In this document: positions 36,660 through 46,060 of the stretch, piece by piece
Position numbering within the stretch: position 1 is the first letter of the stretch
How the letters are laid out: each line of letters starts with the position of its first letter
DNA from: Angiostrongylus vasorum
Taxonomy: Eukaryota > Nematoda > Chromadorea > Rhabditida > Metastrongylidae
Length of the DNA: 64,000 nucleotides
Direction of reading: 5' to 3'
Assembly (NCBI GenBank): GCA_018806985.1
Contig: JADANN010000177.1
Span: 248,001-312,000 of the forward strand
Notes under the pieces: model-generated
Told to the model about the DNA's origin: nothing
What the model saw: only the letters and a program-made list of their open reading frames with translations
The model's database searches: none
Made by a program: the position numbers and the translations under genes

Positions 36660-36965
36660 TATAAGAACCATAATGCGGAGAAATTGGCAATTTGGAGCTC
36701 AAGCCAGATTCGAACCAGCGATTGCCATTTCTGGGGGCTCACGTCTTACCTTCTGCACGACTGAGGTTCTTGCTTTGCTTTTCTCTCAGCCTGTTCGCTA
36801 CCCTAACTATGCCATCAGCAATCCCTCACGTAACTCGTAAGTCCCCGGAAAGGGTAATCACGTTACCGAATCTGGGCTGGGGGTCCAAGTTTTGCAAGAA
36901 TCTGTGCATTGTACTGGTTGTATTCCACAACGCACCCTGCAGTAGAAAATAATAGTAGGTACAAA
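36660..36965. repeat. Head-to-head inverted pair of S3 repeats
   Basis: The left part to about 36829 is S3 reversed (GATTCGAACCAGCGATTGCC, GGGGGCTCACGTC, CTTTTCTCTCAGCC, CATCAGCAATCCC). The right part is S3 forward from CGTAAGTCCCCGGAAAGGG through GTTTTGCAAGAATCTG to GTAGAAAATAATAGTAGG. The 5' ends meet near 36830. Confidence 0.7.
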
Positions 36966-37272
36966 ATAAAAAAGGTTGACATTGCGATTTCGACTACAGT
37001 CTCAGCTTAACTGCATTCAATGCCGATTTATGCTCTCCAGATTGTTCACGTAGACGGACGATTATTGATGACACCGTTAGGTAGAAAACTAGCTAGGAGA
37101 AATGCGAAGCAAGAGGCTCAGTGGTGCAGTGGGTAACACGTGAAGCCCCGGAAAGTGCGACCGCAGGATCGAATCTGGCTAGGGGTTGACGTTTTGCAAA
37201 AATCTCAGCATTATAGTGGTTGCATTTCAAATGACATCCTCCCGTGAATAATAATAGTAGGCAGCAAATAAA
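36966..37272 (+). repeat. S3 repeat, full length
   Basis: 5' segment AACTGCATTCAATGCCGATT with GACACCGTTAGGTAGAAAAC, tRNA-like head at 37108 (GGCTCAGTGGTGCAGTGGG, B-box-like GGATCGAATCTGG), then tail GTTTTGCAAAAATCTCAGC and TAATAGTAGGCAGCAAATA. Confidence 0.78.
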
Positions 37273-37320
37273 AAATTTTCAAGTGATATCTTTGAGCAAA
37301 TCTAATTACTGAGACAACAA

Positions 37321-37392
37321 AGGAAATAAACCACTTCCATACCAGCTGAAAACTTGAGGAAATAAACCACTTCCATACCAGCTGAAAACTTG
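37321..37392. repeat. Perfect 36-base tandem duplication
   Basis: Two identical 36-base units, each beginning AGGAAATAAACCACTTCC and ending GAAAACTTG, directly joined. Perfect identity implies a recent event (or an assembly artefact). Confidence 0.95.
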
Positions 37393-37544
37393 CGGTAGGA
37401 TTAACAAGTGTCCAAGTGACCAAGCAAGAGTCCAGTCTAGTACATAGATTTTTGTAATAGAATGAATAAAGATGATCTGCAGCAATTATCCGTACTGTTT
37501 TTGCATTACCAGATGTCGGTTGCATCAAAAAAGATAGTGATGGC

Positions 37545-38290
37545 AGTAGTGATGCTGCTCATCACGAGCTACGTGCGGATTCGATCGGCTAGGACAAACC
37601 AAACTTCCCAACCCTCCTAGGTAGGGAAATTGTCACCAGAATCTTAATTTATTACTTACTGCTTACTCTTTCTAATTGCAGGGTATATTGCAAAGATGTT
37701 GAGATATTTGCAAAACTCCGTTCACCACCACACCATGCGGGTCCTTTCGTTTCGCCTGTCTCTCAGCTAGTTCTATCGATCATAATAATAAGTTAAGATT
37801 GTGATTATAATTACAGCCTCAGCCTAACTGGGTTCGTTGGCGATTTGGGCTGCCCAAATCAATCTTGCTGACGGGTGATTGTTGATGGCAGAGATCGATA
37901 GAACTAGTTGAGAGCCAGGCGAAACGAAGGAGCCCGCATGGTGTGGTGGCCAACGCGTTACTCCCCCAGAAAGGACAATAGCGCGTTCGTTCCCCACCGC
38001 AGACACCTGCGGTCCGGAGTTTTGCAAATATGTTAGCATCACTTAAGTTATATGTCACCAGAATGTTTAACATTCACTTGGTGCCTCCATTCCACTTGGG
38101 AACGCTCCACGATGGCTATCCCAGTTACCTGGAGAGAATCGACTCCACCAGCATGCAAAGACATTTATAAGGAAAACGAAAATCCTCAAGCAGTAACCGA
38201 ATCCTCACGCAAGATTCCCAAGACCTTCGAAGATAATGGAGAAGAGAAAACGATTAGAACGCAAGAAATACCGTGCTTCCTAGAGTAGAT
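37545..38290 (+). repeat. S2 SINE split by a palindromic insertion
   Basis: The head and core (CTCATCACGAGC, B-box-like GGATTCGATCGGC, GAAATTGTCACCAGAATC) lie at 37545-37642. The S2 3' half continues at 38053-38290 (GAGAATCGACTCCACC, CCTCAAGCAGTAACCGAATC). The break repeats TGTCACCAGAAT on both sides. Confidence 0.8.
37643..38052. mobile_element. Palindromic S4 pair inserted as a unit with target-site duplication
   Basis: Right arm from 37893 (GATCGATAGAACTAGTTG, GCATGGTGTGGTGG, GCGCGTTCGTTCCCC, GGTCCGGAGTTTTGC). Left arm to 37782 is its reverse complement with about 75 bases of the tRNA-like head missing. The spacer of about 110 bases carries the S4 5' segment. The 12-base TGTCACCAGAAT repeats at 37631-37642 and 38053-38064 and belongs to the split S2, so both arms arrived as one insertion. 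Confidence 0.78.
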
Positions 38291-38299
38291 TTAAAGACA

Positions 38300-38862
38300 G
38301 GTCGTTTAAAAAACTATTTAAAAATTCCTTTAACTGTCCTTTTAGTGAGGTCGAAGTTAAGCGCGGCACTGGATTAAAGCGTTAAGGGTGAAGTGTTAAA
38401 AGTTCATCTCTGCTGGACGACTCATGCAGTGAATTGGACCTGGTTTGTTCAAGGGCCCGAACCAATTACCACGTTTGTTTGCACGACAACTTCCGATCTG
38501 GAAGCAAAGAAATGACCCGAAATTGATAACGTACGGCGTACTTTAGCAAAAGTTTCCACTTCTATTGATTCGAGAGCGAATATTTCAGCAAGAAAGATAA
38601 CGACGCATCTCACGAAACGCAATTCAGAACTCGATTTGCCCACAAAACTGTTCTTAGCACGACAGGTTTGTTGGAGCCATCTATCAGAAAGTTTGGAAGC
38701 CGTTCAAAATATTGTTTTCTCTATATTTTTGATTGAAGTAGCAAAATGAATTAAACATGAGATTGTTTTTTCGATATCTACGAAAAAATGTGGAAGTACT
38801 TATGGTTTAATTTCCACTGACAAAATTTGCTGTAAGCATTAGGTGTAAGTATTTGCTTTCTG
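38300..38862. other. No recognisable gene
   Basis: Short frames only (38449-38643 minus); nothing assignable. Confidence 0.35.
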
Positions 38863-39140
38863 AGCGCGCGTGGCGCAGTCGTCGGAGGCGCCCTATAACA
38901 CACATGTGGAATCGATTCCTGCGCCCATGACCCACCAAGTCTTCCATCTCTTCGGGATCAGCAAATTGATGCCAGACTTGTCTGGGAGGATACCAGCACT
39001 GGCTCCCTACATCGGTAGGCCACCGCGAGTCATTTTAAAGGCCAGATATATATTCAATCACCTCCGCGCGATGCTTAATGAAGTCGAGTGTATGGCGCAT
39101 CCCTCAGAGATTGATCAATGCCGAGTGCTTGAGAGCTTTT
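38863..39140 (+). repeat. S1 SINE, full length
   Basis: Head GCGCGCGTGGCGCAGTCG, B-box-like GGAATCGATTCC, core GATCAGCAAATTGATGCCAG, and 3' end GATTGATCAATGCCGAGTG. Confidence 0.88.
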
Positions 39141-39599
39141 ATTTGATTTCTACATTGCAACATTATGCATAATAGATCATTAAGAGCGTTGCTGTTAGAA
39201 AAGCATATGACGTGTACTGTAGAGGAACAAAATAATGGTACGGACGCTAAACTTTTTTGGAACTAACCCTTTCTCATGTAGAGAAATCTTAACTTGTCGA
39301 GAAAATCTCTCTTTGACAAAATCATTTTTCGTTTACTTGCTGCACCTTTGCTGAAATATGGCAATAAATCACAAAAAAAAAGAAAAATTAGATTTACACC
39401 AGTGCTTTAACTGCCAAGTTTTAGAACGTATAGCAGTGAGAAGGAGAAGAAAGACTGCTTGTTCTGATGGTTAACGCACTGTTCCAGCCGTTTAGATTCC
39501 CAGACCTTATACAACATTTCAGCAGTAGCTATAGTTTTTTGAAGCAAGTACAAGAAGTACGAAGGAAAAGCACACGATAAAGCTCACTGCACTGTTGTA

Positions 39600-40216
39600 T
39601 AAAGGGCGTGATATGGAAGCTGGTCCAATCATTGATCAACTAAATATCGCTCACTGCTGTATTTACTGTCTGAAAAAGACTGTCACCATGGTTCTCAAGA
39701 CAATTCCAAAATATTTAATAAAATTATTTGTTTTTCCTGGAGAAAATCACTTGAGTGACTCGTTTTGAGGTACTTAGGCATCTACTGTGAATGCCTGGAA
39801 TGACTGAATGCTCCCCAAAATGTCCTACATGCCTACACTTATTCGACAAATCCCCCTAATATGGATAAGAGATGACTTTCATGAAGGTATTTTTTGTCAC
39901 TTCTAGTATAGATCTCCATATTTTTCAAGGTTTTATTTTCTTAAGCTGCAAGGGCGCAGTGGTCGTAGGCGCCCTGCAACACACGTGAAATCGATCCCCT
40001 GCGCCATGATTCACCAAGCCTTCTATTCCTCCGGGATCGGCAAATTGGTACCAGACTTGTCTGGGAGGATAGCAGCACTGGCTCGATAGATCGGTAGGCC
40101 ACCGCTAGTCATTGTAAAGGTCAGATATGCATTCAATCACCTCCAAACGATGCTTAATGAAGTCAAATGCGTGGTGCATCCCTCAGAAATTGATCAAGGC
40201 CGAAAGCTTTTTTTTA
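39600..40216 (+). repeat. Duplicated segment including an S1 SINE (copy 1)
   Basis: From AGCTGGTCCAATCATTG to the S1 tail this stretch matches 50583-51152 in order and orientation, with blocks CTCACTGCTGTATTTACTGT, CGTTTTGAGGTACTTAGG and TAAGAGATGACTTTCATGAA. The S1 SINE occupies 39950-40216 (AGGGCGCAGTGGTCGTAGG; core GGTACCAG). About 50 extra bases precede the SINE here relative to the other copy. Confidence 0.85.
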
Positions 40217-40359
40217 GCACTGTTGTATCTCTTTAAAATAGTTCACGACAAAAGTGTTTCGATTCATAGATTTATTCGTGCACTACACGATGGTTTAACT
40301 ATTACGGTAAATAGCATGGTCACTGCAGTGTACAAATGTCTCATTTTACGACAAGCCTT

Positions 40360-40580
40360 CCATCAACTGAACTATCAATGCTGATAGCACCGTTAGGGCA
40401 AAAAACTGGCCGAGCGAAAGGCAGAAGCAGGGTCTTAGTGATGCAGTGGGTAACGCGTGAATCCCGGAAAGGGTAATTGTGAATTCGAAGCTGGCCTGTG
40501 AACCAAGTATTGCAAATATTTTAGCATTATTGCAGCTGTATCTCACATAATACCGTGCCATGAAAAAAATAAGTTGTAGA
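40360..40580 (+). repeat. S3 repeat
   Basis: 5' block GCACCGTTAGGGCAAAAAAC, head TGCAGTGGGTAACGCGTG with B-box-like GTGAATTCGAAGCTGG, and tail TTGCAAATATTTTAGC with CATAATACCGTGCCATG. Confidence 0.72.
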
Positions 40581-40731
40581 TTGAAAGTTATGCATTGGAA
40601 ATCCAACGATGTCGTTTTTTATCGGTTTTGGGGAGAACAGAACTGTGAGTAGATCGCTGACCTCTGGGTAGCTATGGATTTAACCTTTTCCGAGATCCCG
40701 GTTAGGATATCGAATTCCTTATCAGATTAAT

Positions 40732-41282
40732 CACTTTCCTGGCATGTGAACATCCAGTACTAGTTCGCAGCTCAACACCTAGGAGTACGCCCTTGCCATG
40801 ATGCTACATTCACCCTTTTTTGTTACTATAACACTTTCCACCATCACGCTATCAAATTTTGGCTCTTCTGCACCTCAAAGCAGGTTGGTGACAACAACAC
40901 TTGAAATAAATGAGCGGATTTTCCTTCCGATGGATTTCCAACAATTTATTAAGACTTAATCGACAGAGTAAATAAAAAAGAAAGAAACTAGGAACTATCG
41001 TACAATACTAGCACACTTCCTTTAAAGACCATTGAAAAAGAACAAAAAAGAAAAACAATCTCCTTAACTCACTGCAGAATCTCCATCGGGGAAAAAACCG
41101 CTGATTTATTCCAAATATTGATATCACCAACTTGCTTTGAGATGGAGAAGAGCCAAAATTTGATAGCGTGGTGGTAGAAAGTGCTATAGTAACAAAAAGG
41201 GTGAATGTAGCATCATGGCAAAGGATTACTCCTAGCCGTTGAGCTGCGAACTAGTACTGGATGTTCACATGCCAGAAAAGTG
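40732..41282. mobile_element. Foldback/MITE-like element with arms of about 200 bases
   Basis: The left arm (40732 to about 40943) starts CACTTTCCTGGCATGTGAAC. The right arm (about 41078-41282) ends GTTCACATGCCAGAAAAGTG, its reverse complement. The arms pair across nearly their whole length, including CATGATGCTACATTCACCC, CTATCAAATTTTGGCTCTTC and a GAGCGGATTTT/AAAACCGCTG end. About 135 AT-rich bases separate them. No coding potential. A partial relative lies at 36235-36365. The right end abuts an S2 head. No convincing target-site duplication seen. Confidence 0.85.
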
Positions 41283-41395
41283 GCAAATAGCACCGTGGTA
41301 GTGATGTCGCTCATCACGAGCACGGTGCTGGTTGAACTCGTCCGAGTCACACCAACCTTTCCAACCTTTCAGGGTAAGAATATTATTACCAAACT
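41275..41395 (+). repeat. S2 SINE, head and core
   Basis: AAATAGCACCGTGGTAGTG, CTCATCACGAGCACGGTGC, CACACCAACCTTTCCAACC and a degraded core AATATTATTACCAAAC. The 3' half is replaced by an S3 copy. Confidence 0.7.
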
Positions 41396-41560
41396 GTTTA
41401 AGATTACAACCACAACGATGCTGAAATTTTCGAAAAACTTGGAGCCTAGGTCAAATCGAACCACGACCACCCTTTTCGGTGGCTCGGGAATTACACGTTG
41501 CACCACTGACGCCCTTGCTCTGCATTTCTCGTTACACTGCAGAATATTGAAAGATAAACA
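41396..41560 (-). repeat. S3 repeat, minus strand
   Basis: Reversed tail ACAACCACAACGATGCTGAA, then GTCAAATCGAACCACGACC, CTTTTCGGTGGCTCGG and a reversed head GTTGCACCACTGACGCC. Confidence 0.68.
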
Positions 41561-41599
41561 TGCAAAATGCAAAAGCAAATGCACACCAGGAACACATCT

Positions 41600-42160
41600 T
41601 TATGTAGCTGGTAGCAGATCATATTCAATGAAACGCAGCAAAGGCACGGAGCTTTTCTCCTGAGTGAACCCTGTTTCTTAGGGAAATTGCAAACGAGAAC
41701 TCTACATCCGCGTCTGACGTCTTCGCACCTGAGAACAAGCGATAGAGTCACGTGACATGCCGGACATGCAATCAATAAAACGCTGATTAGAAATGTGTGT
41801 TAATCCATTTCTGCCCATTAGGAAATATGTTGGGAAGTCGTTTCTGTGGGCAAGATGCCTTAAATGTCAATTAAACTATTCTCGACAAGATAGCTAGGAA
41901 TGTCCAGGCCGAGTAAGTGCCACGCCGAGATGAAAACATTTGGATAGAAATTTCTGGATGCAGCAAACAGAACCAGATTTACCGGATGTAGTAATCTTCG
42001 GATGAATTAGAAAAAAGAGGGTACGCAAGTGTCAAACCGTTGAAAGCAGCAAAACCATCTGTTCAAAGCTCCAGTTGTGCTACTATTCTAAGACGTAGAT
42101 TAAATCGTAACAGAATCTGAGACTGTTCTTATAAAAACACAGCATAGTGTAATTTTCTAT
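41600..42160. other. No recognisable gene
   Basis: Nothing assignable on either strand. Confidence 0.35.
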
Positions 42161-42164
42161 ATTG

Positions 42165-42975
42165 TTGGCCTAACACTAGGTTGGCATACAAGTTTTATTC
42201 CACGAATGTTTCGGCGACTTGGTTTTTTTCAGAGCCGTAGCGATTAATGAAGGTCGGTTTTGAGATATTACCACGCCACGTGCTAGCAAGCAAAGCTTCG
42301 AGTGCAACAGAATGCATTGCCAGCCAAATTGGGAGATCATATTGGATGGCGCGAATAGTCGGATATCGGCTCCGTATAAAAAGATACCGTCGAGTGAAGC
42401 TCCCCATTAGAGCAGTGTTCTCTCCACTGGATTCGACTCCATGCAACACCGAACATCAAAATCGCGACAGTGACCAGCTGTGGATCATCGATGAATCAAA
42501 AGCAGTTCTGAGGAAAGCGAGAGTGCTGAAACGTTGCTTACTTACTTGAATACTTGGATGGTCCGTCCTCACTGATTGTGCCAGCATCAGCATAACCTCC
42601 ATTTTTTCGGAGTTTTGCTGGTTTCGCCATTGCGCTTCCCCACAGCCCCGAGGTTAGCCAAGCCAAAATCTGCCCCAGATCGTCACCACCACTGGCAGAC
42701 GCAGCCCTTGTGGATCATTAGGAGATTTGCCACCATGCGACTAGTTTGGTACCAGGACGGTGACGGATCATGGTATTGGTTTACTCTATGCTGGGCTTCC
42801 TGATGGAAACGCCGGACTGCTTCTTAGCGCGACAGACCATGCCAGCTGGTCGAAACCCCCGGCTGTACATCGCAGGCCGACACCCAGGAACACCGTGCAG
42901 CCACGGCGAGGCGGTAAACCGTTAGAAGGTCCGAAGCGTTAGCGAATAAAACTTTCATACCAACCTCGGGTCAGC
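42165..42975. mobile_element. Inverted PLE-like termini, right one split by an S5 insertion
   Basis: The left terminus (42165-42240) reads on the minus strand GGCTCTGAAAAAAACCAAG, then CGCCGAAACATTCGTGGAAT and AAAACTTGTATGCC. The right terminus reads on the plus strand CAGTTCTGAGGAAAGCGAG, then GTGCTGAAACGTT (to 42535). It resumes after the S5 insert at about 42932 as CGAAGCGTTAGCGAATAAAA and CTTTCATACCAACC. About 250 bases lie between the termini. Confidence 0.65.
42536..42931 (-). mobile_element. S5 non-autonomous retroelement inserted in a PLE terminus
   Basis: The RTE-type tail is at the left (GCTTACTTACTTGAATAC, TTGGATGGTCCGTCCTCAC) and the other end at the right (GAGGCGGTAAACCGTTAG). 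The flanks repeat TGAAACGTT (42527-42535) and CGAAGCGTT (42932-42940), 7 of 9 matching, consistent with a short target-site duplication inside the PLE terminal motif. Confidence 0.82.
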
Positions 42976-43860
42976 TCGATCATGTAAAAAGTACCCTTTA
43001 TTTTTTTCTGACGTCTAATGAAAGCTGGTTTTTAAGATACTGCACAGTATAGTTTGCCCAGAGTATAGTTGACCTCGCCGTGATTTCTTGTACTAATATG
43101 GATCGAAGTTGCGGACGCCTTTGCAGAATTTTTTTCTCTCGAAGGCAAACAAACAGATTTTTCCAACACCAACTTCACTTTGAAAACTTCTTCGCGAACT
43201 AGTGAAAACTAAATTTGTTTCCTAACTCTTTGCTTTTCTCCGTTCTGTTGAAGAAAATTTATAGGACATACTACTTGTGATCGAGTAGTAGAATGCTTCT
43301 TGGTGTGGCTCAGGTTATTCTTCTTCCTGACATGCCACGCGATTCTTTTGTTGCACCGCGGGTCGTAATCTTAAACGTGAATAATTAAACCTTCTTGTAA
43401 CTAACATCAGCGCACAAATAACAACGAACGAATTACTGGATGAACATATTGACAGTTGAAGTTGTAACGTGATCAAACTGTAAAATGATAAGAACAGCAA
43501 GATCATATTGGAGAACTACGCACCATCGTAACCAGCTCGGAGGGATGATTCAACTCTAGACAACGGTTCACATAGTCAAATGGATCATTTGGTTGTAACA
43601 GAAAAAGGTCATAAGGTCTCGATAAAAGATGAAAGAAAGAAGAAGATGAAGACCACCTTACCGGCAACGACCGCCTGACGTTTAGCGCGCCTGGCACAGT
43701 GGCATCGTCCGTGCCTTACCGCGATACTAATCAACACCCGCCACTACATCACGCTGGTTTTCCGATGGCGCGCTATTTTTCCTCATTTAAATTGAGGCTT
43801 CGACCGCTCTAGCCTTCACATTTTTTTATTCATTTCTTAATAGGAACACAGGTGTTGTCG
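42976..43860. other. Unassigned; contains an isolated tRNA-like head
   Basis: At 43683-43745, GCGCGCCTGGCACAGTGGC resembles an A-box region, but no known SINE body follows. The remainder shows no gene. Confidence 0.3.
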
Positions 43861-44160
43861 TTATACTGTTGTTAACAATAGCTAACATTTTGGTGGATTT
43901 CGCATTTACCAGGGCTTGAAGGACAAATGTACACACAATTTAGTCGGCCAAGTGCCTCCATAAACGCTGGAGAAAAACGAGGAAACCTAAATTTCAATGG
44001 CATTGGGAACAAAACGGCTCTTTCACACTCACCTCTTTCTATGAGTCCACTGATGAGTCTGAGTCTTCTGCGTGGAGACAAAGCGCAAGGAATTCACGTG
44101 AGTGTTGTAATGAGCCCCTCTCACGTTAAAACATCATTTTGGGATACCGTGTGAAATCGC
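43860..44160 (-). mobile_element. Penelope-like element 3' terminal fragment, minus strand
   Basis: CATTTTGGTGGATTTCGC, AGTCGGCCAAGTGCCTCCAT and CACACTCACCTCTTTCTATG follow the same order as the non-coding 3' part of the PLE at 33810-34060. No coding part is left. Confidence 0.65.
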
Positions 44161-44420
44161 GCGTTGTAACCAGTCACTCCTCTCAGCAGTTCATCTTTTG
44201 ATTCGTGGAATTCCTGCTTCTTAAATGTGCGTGCTGTGTACTCTGTGTTGTGCATTCCGTCACAGTTGTCAATCATACAACCGCATTGCTGTCACTATTT
44301 GGAATTTTTTCTTTCGGTTGGCAAATTTGGGTTCATTTCGCAATTTTTTTATTAGTAAGACGTTTATGCATTCTATGCGTCATCAACATATTGATGCCAA
44401 ATGGAATGGTACAAAGGATG

Positions 44421-44692
44421 AAGGATAAGGCTTTTTGACGTTGATCAATCCCCTGAGCGGTGCGCCATGCACTAGACTTTTACTAAGCATCGTTGGAAGT
44501 GAATGCATATCTGGTCTTTACAATGATTCGCGGTGGCCTACCGATGTATCGAGCTAGTGTTGCTATCCTTCCAGACAAGTCTGCTACGAATTCACCGACC
44601 CCGGATGGAAGGAGGACTTAGTGGCACGGCGCGCAAGGATCGGTCCCAAGTGTGTTGCAGGGCGCCTCCAACCACCGCGCTACACGCGTCCG
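44421..44692 (-). repeat. S1 SINE, full length, minus strand
   Basis: Tail AAGGATAAGG at the left, then TTGATCAATCCCCTGAGCGG, GACAAGTCTGCTACGAATTC, a head with CCACCGCGCTACACGCG, and GGTCCCAAGTGTGTTGC. Confidence 0.88.
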
Positions 44693-44829
44693 TATAGATC
44701 AATCACCTCCAACGATGGCAAAATAATAGGTTGCTAATTGAAAACTGAGCACTATGCGCCTCATATAGCAGACTCAGCAGTTTTTCACTGTTTTTCTTAA
44801 AGAACAGACACGAGATTCTTACTAAATCG

Positions 44830-45270
44830 TTTATTAATGCACAATAGCTTACGTCACGGTGGTTTCGCCTGCTCTGAGAGCATGGAAAGATCAAATTGAC
44901 ACGCAATCTACCCAACCGAACACTTCCATAACCTTAGCCAATAAGTCTAAACACGTAAATTTCTATTCGAATAGTAGGCAGTCTCCTGTAAATCCCACCG
45001 TTTTGCTGTCTGTAATTGTTCTAGGCATTTGATGGAGACCAGCCGCATAGAGTCTTACATGGGTGAGGAATGTGCGTAGCTCAGTCAGGTCAAAAAAATC
45101 AGCCTGAGGTATGGCGCGAGGTAACGCGTGATAACAAGGCGCTCCTTTTTGCGGTCCATCACTGGGTTTTCGGAATTTTTTCCGAAATGTTTCAAAACTT
45201 TTACGCGCAGATGTTTTAAATTCCATTACGATTACAATGGCTTTCTCTTCAAAATCTTCCATGTTATGGG
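44830..45270 (-). mobile_element. Penelope-like element C-terminus and 3' end, minus strand
   Basis: The minus frame gives EFKTSARKSFETFRKKFRKP at about 45220, the conserved tail that follows GIY-YIG in the PLE family of this window, with frame damage after it. At lower coordinates come the PLE 3' non-coding blocks (GTTTCGCCTGCTCTGAGAGC, CCGAACACTTCCATAACC). RT and most of GIY-YIG are absent. Confidence 0.72.
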
Positions 45271-45284
45271 CATAACAACATAGA

Positions 45285-45425
45285 ACTCTAAAACATTAGC
45301 ACGTAAAACCCTTGAAGCGTTTTGGATAAATTCCAAAAATCCAATGGTAAACCGCAAGGAGGGTGTCTTGTGATAACGCGTGACCAAGCGCTATACCTAA
45401 AGCTAGTTCGCCGACCTCAGCCAGA
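45285..45425 (+). mobile_element. Penelope-like element C-terminal remnant, plus strand
   Basis: The plus frame gives LARKTLEAFWINSKNPMVNR from about 45296, then KEGVL and stops. This is the same C-terminal tail as at 44830-45270 but in the opposite direction, 20-50 bases away. Confidence 0.72.
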
Positions 45426-45469
45426 CACATTCCACGCGTTGGTGGGACACTGTGCTACCAATTTCCACC

Positions 45470-46060
45470 AGATACAACCACAGTGTGGTGAGATATTTGC
45501 AAAACTTCGGACCGCAGGTGCCTGCAGTGTGGGAGTGAAAGTGATATTACCCTTTCCGGGGCTAACGAGTTTGCTACCATACCGCGAAGGATTCGTTTCT
45601 CCTGTCTCTCAGGTCGATTTTCTATCTACCAGTGCCGTCAGGAATCATTGTCAACGGGATTGATCTCGGATGCCCAAATTGGTAATGAACCCAGTTAATC
45701 TGAAAATTGTAACAGGCGGTAATTAAAAAGGCAACATTATGATTGCAACTGCAACATCGGCTTAACTGGGTTCATTGCCGATTTGGGCTTCCCAGATCAA
45801 TTCCGTTCACGGGGTGGCTGCTCATGGCACTGTTAGGTAGAAAACTAGTTGAAAGAAAGGCGAAGCGAGTGAACCGCGTGATGTAGTGGTGAACGCATTA
45901 GCTCCCGTAAAGAGTAATAGTGCGTTCGTTTCCGACCGCAGATACTTGCGGTCCTGAGTTTTGCAAATATATCAGCATCATTGTGGTTGGATCACACATA
46001 ATACTCTTTACCGTGAAAAGTTGTAATAGGCAGAAAATAAAAAGTTAACAGTGATGTCCA
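45470..46060. mobile_element. Long palindrome of two S4 repeats, 5' ends facing
   Basis: The left arm, about 45470-45700, starts GATACAACCACAG and contains GATATTTGCAAAACTTCGG and GTGCCGTCAGGAATCATTG. The right arm, about 45761-45992, is its reverse complement (TTAACTGGGTTCATTGCCG, GTAGTGGTGAACGCATTAGC, GCGTTCGTTTCC, GTTTTGCAAATATATCAGC). Spacer about 60 bases. The right end continues into the S3/S4 tail ATAATACTC..GTAATAGGCAGAAAATA. It could form a hairpin of more than 200 imperfect base pairs. Confidence 0.82.

Noticed and set aside
37631..38064. Two independent S4 insertions at the same site
   Set aside because: Only one target duplication is seen, and it encloses both arms, so a joint insertion is simpler.
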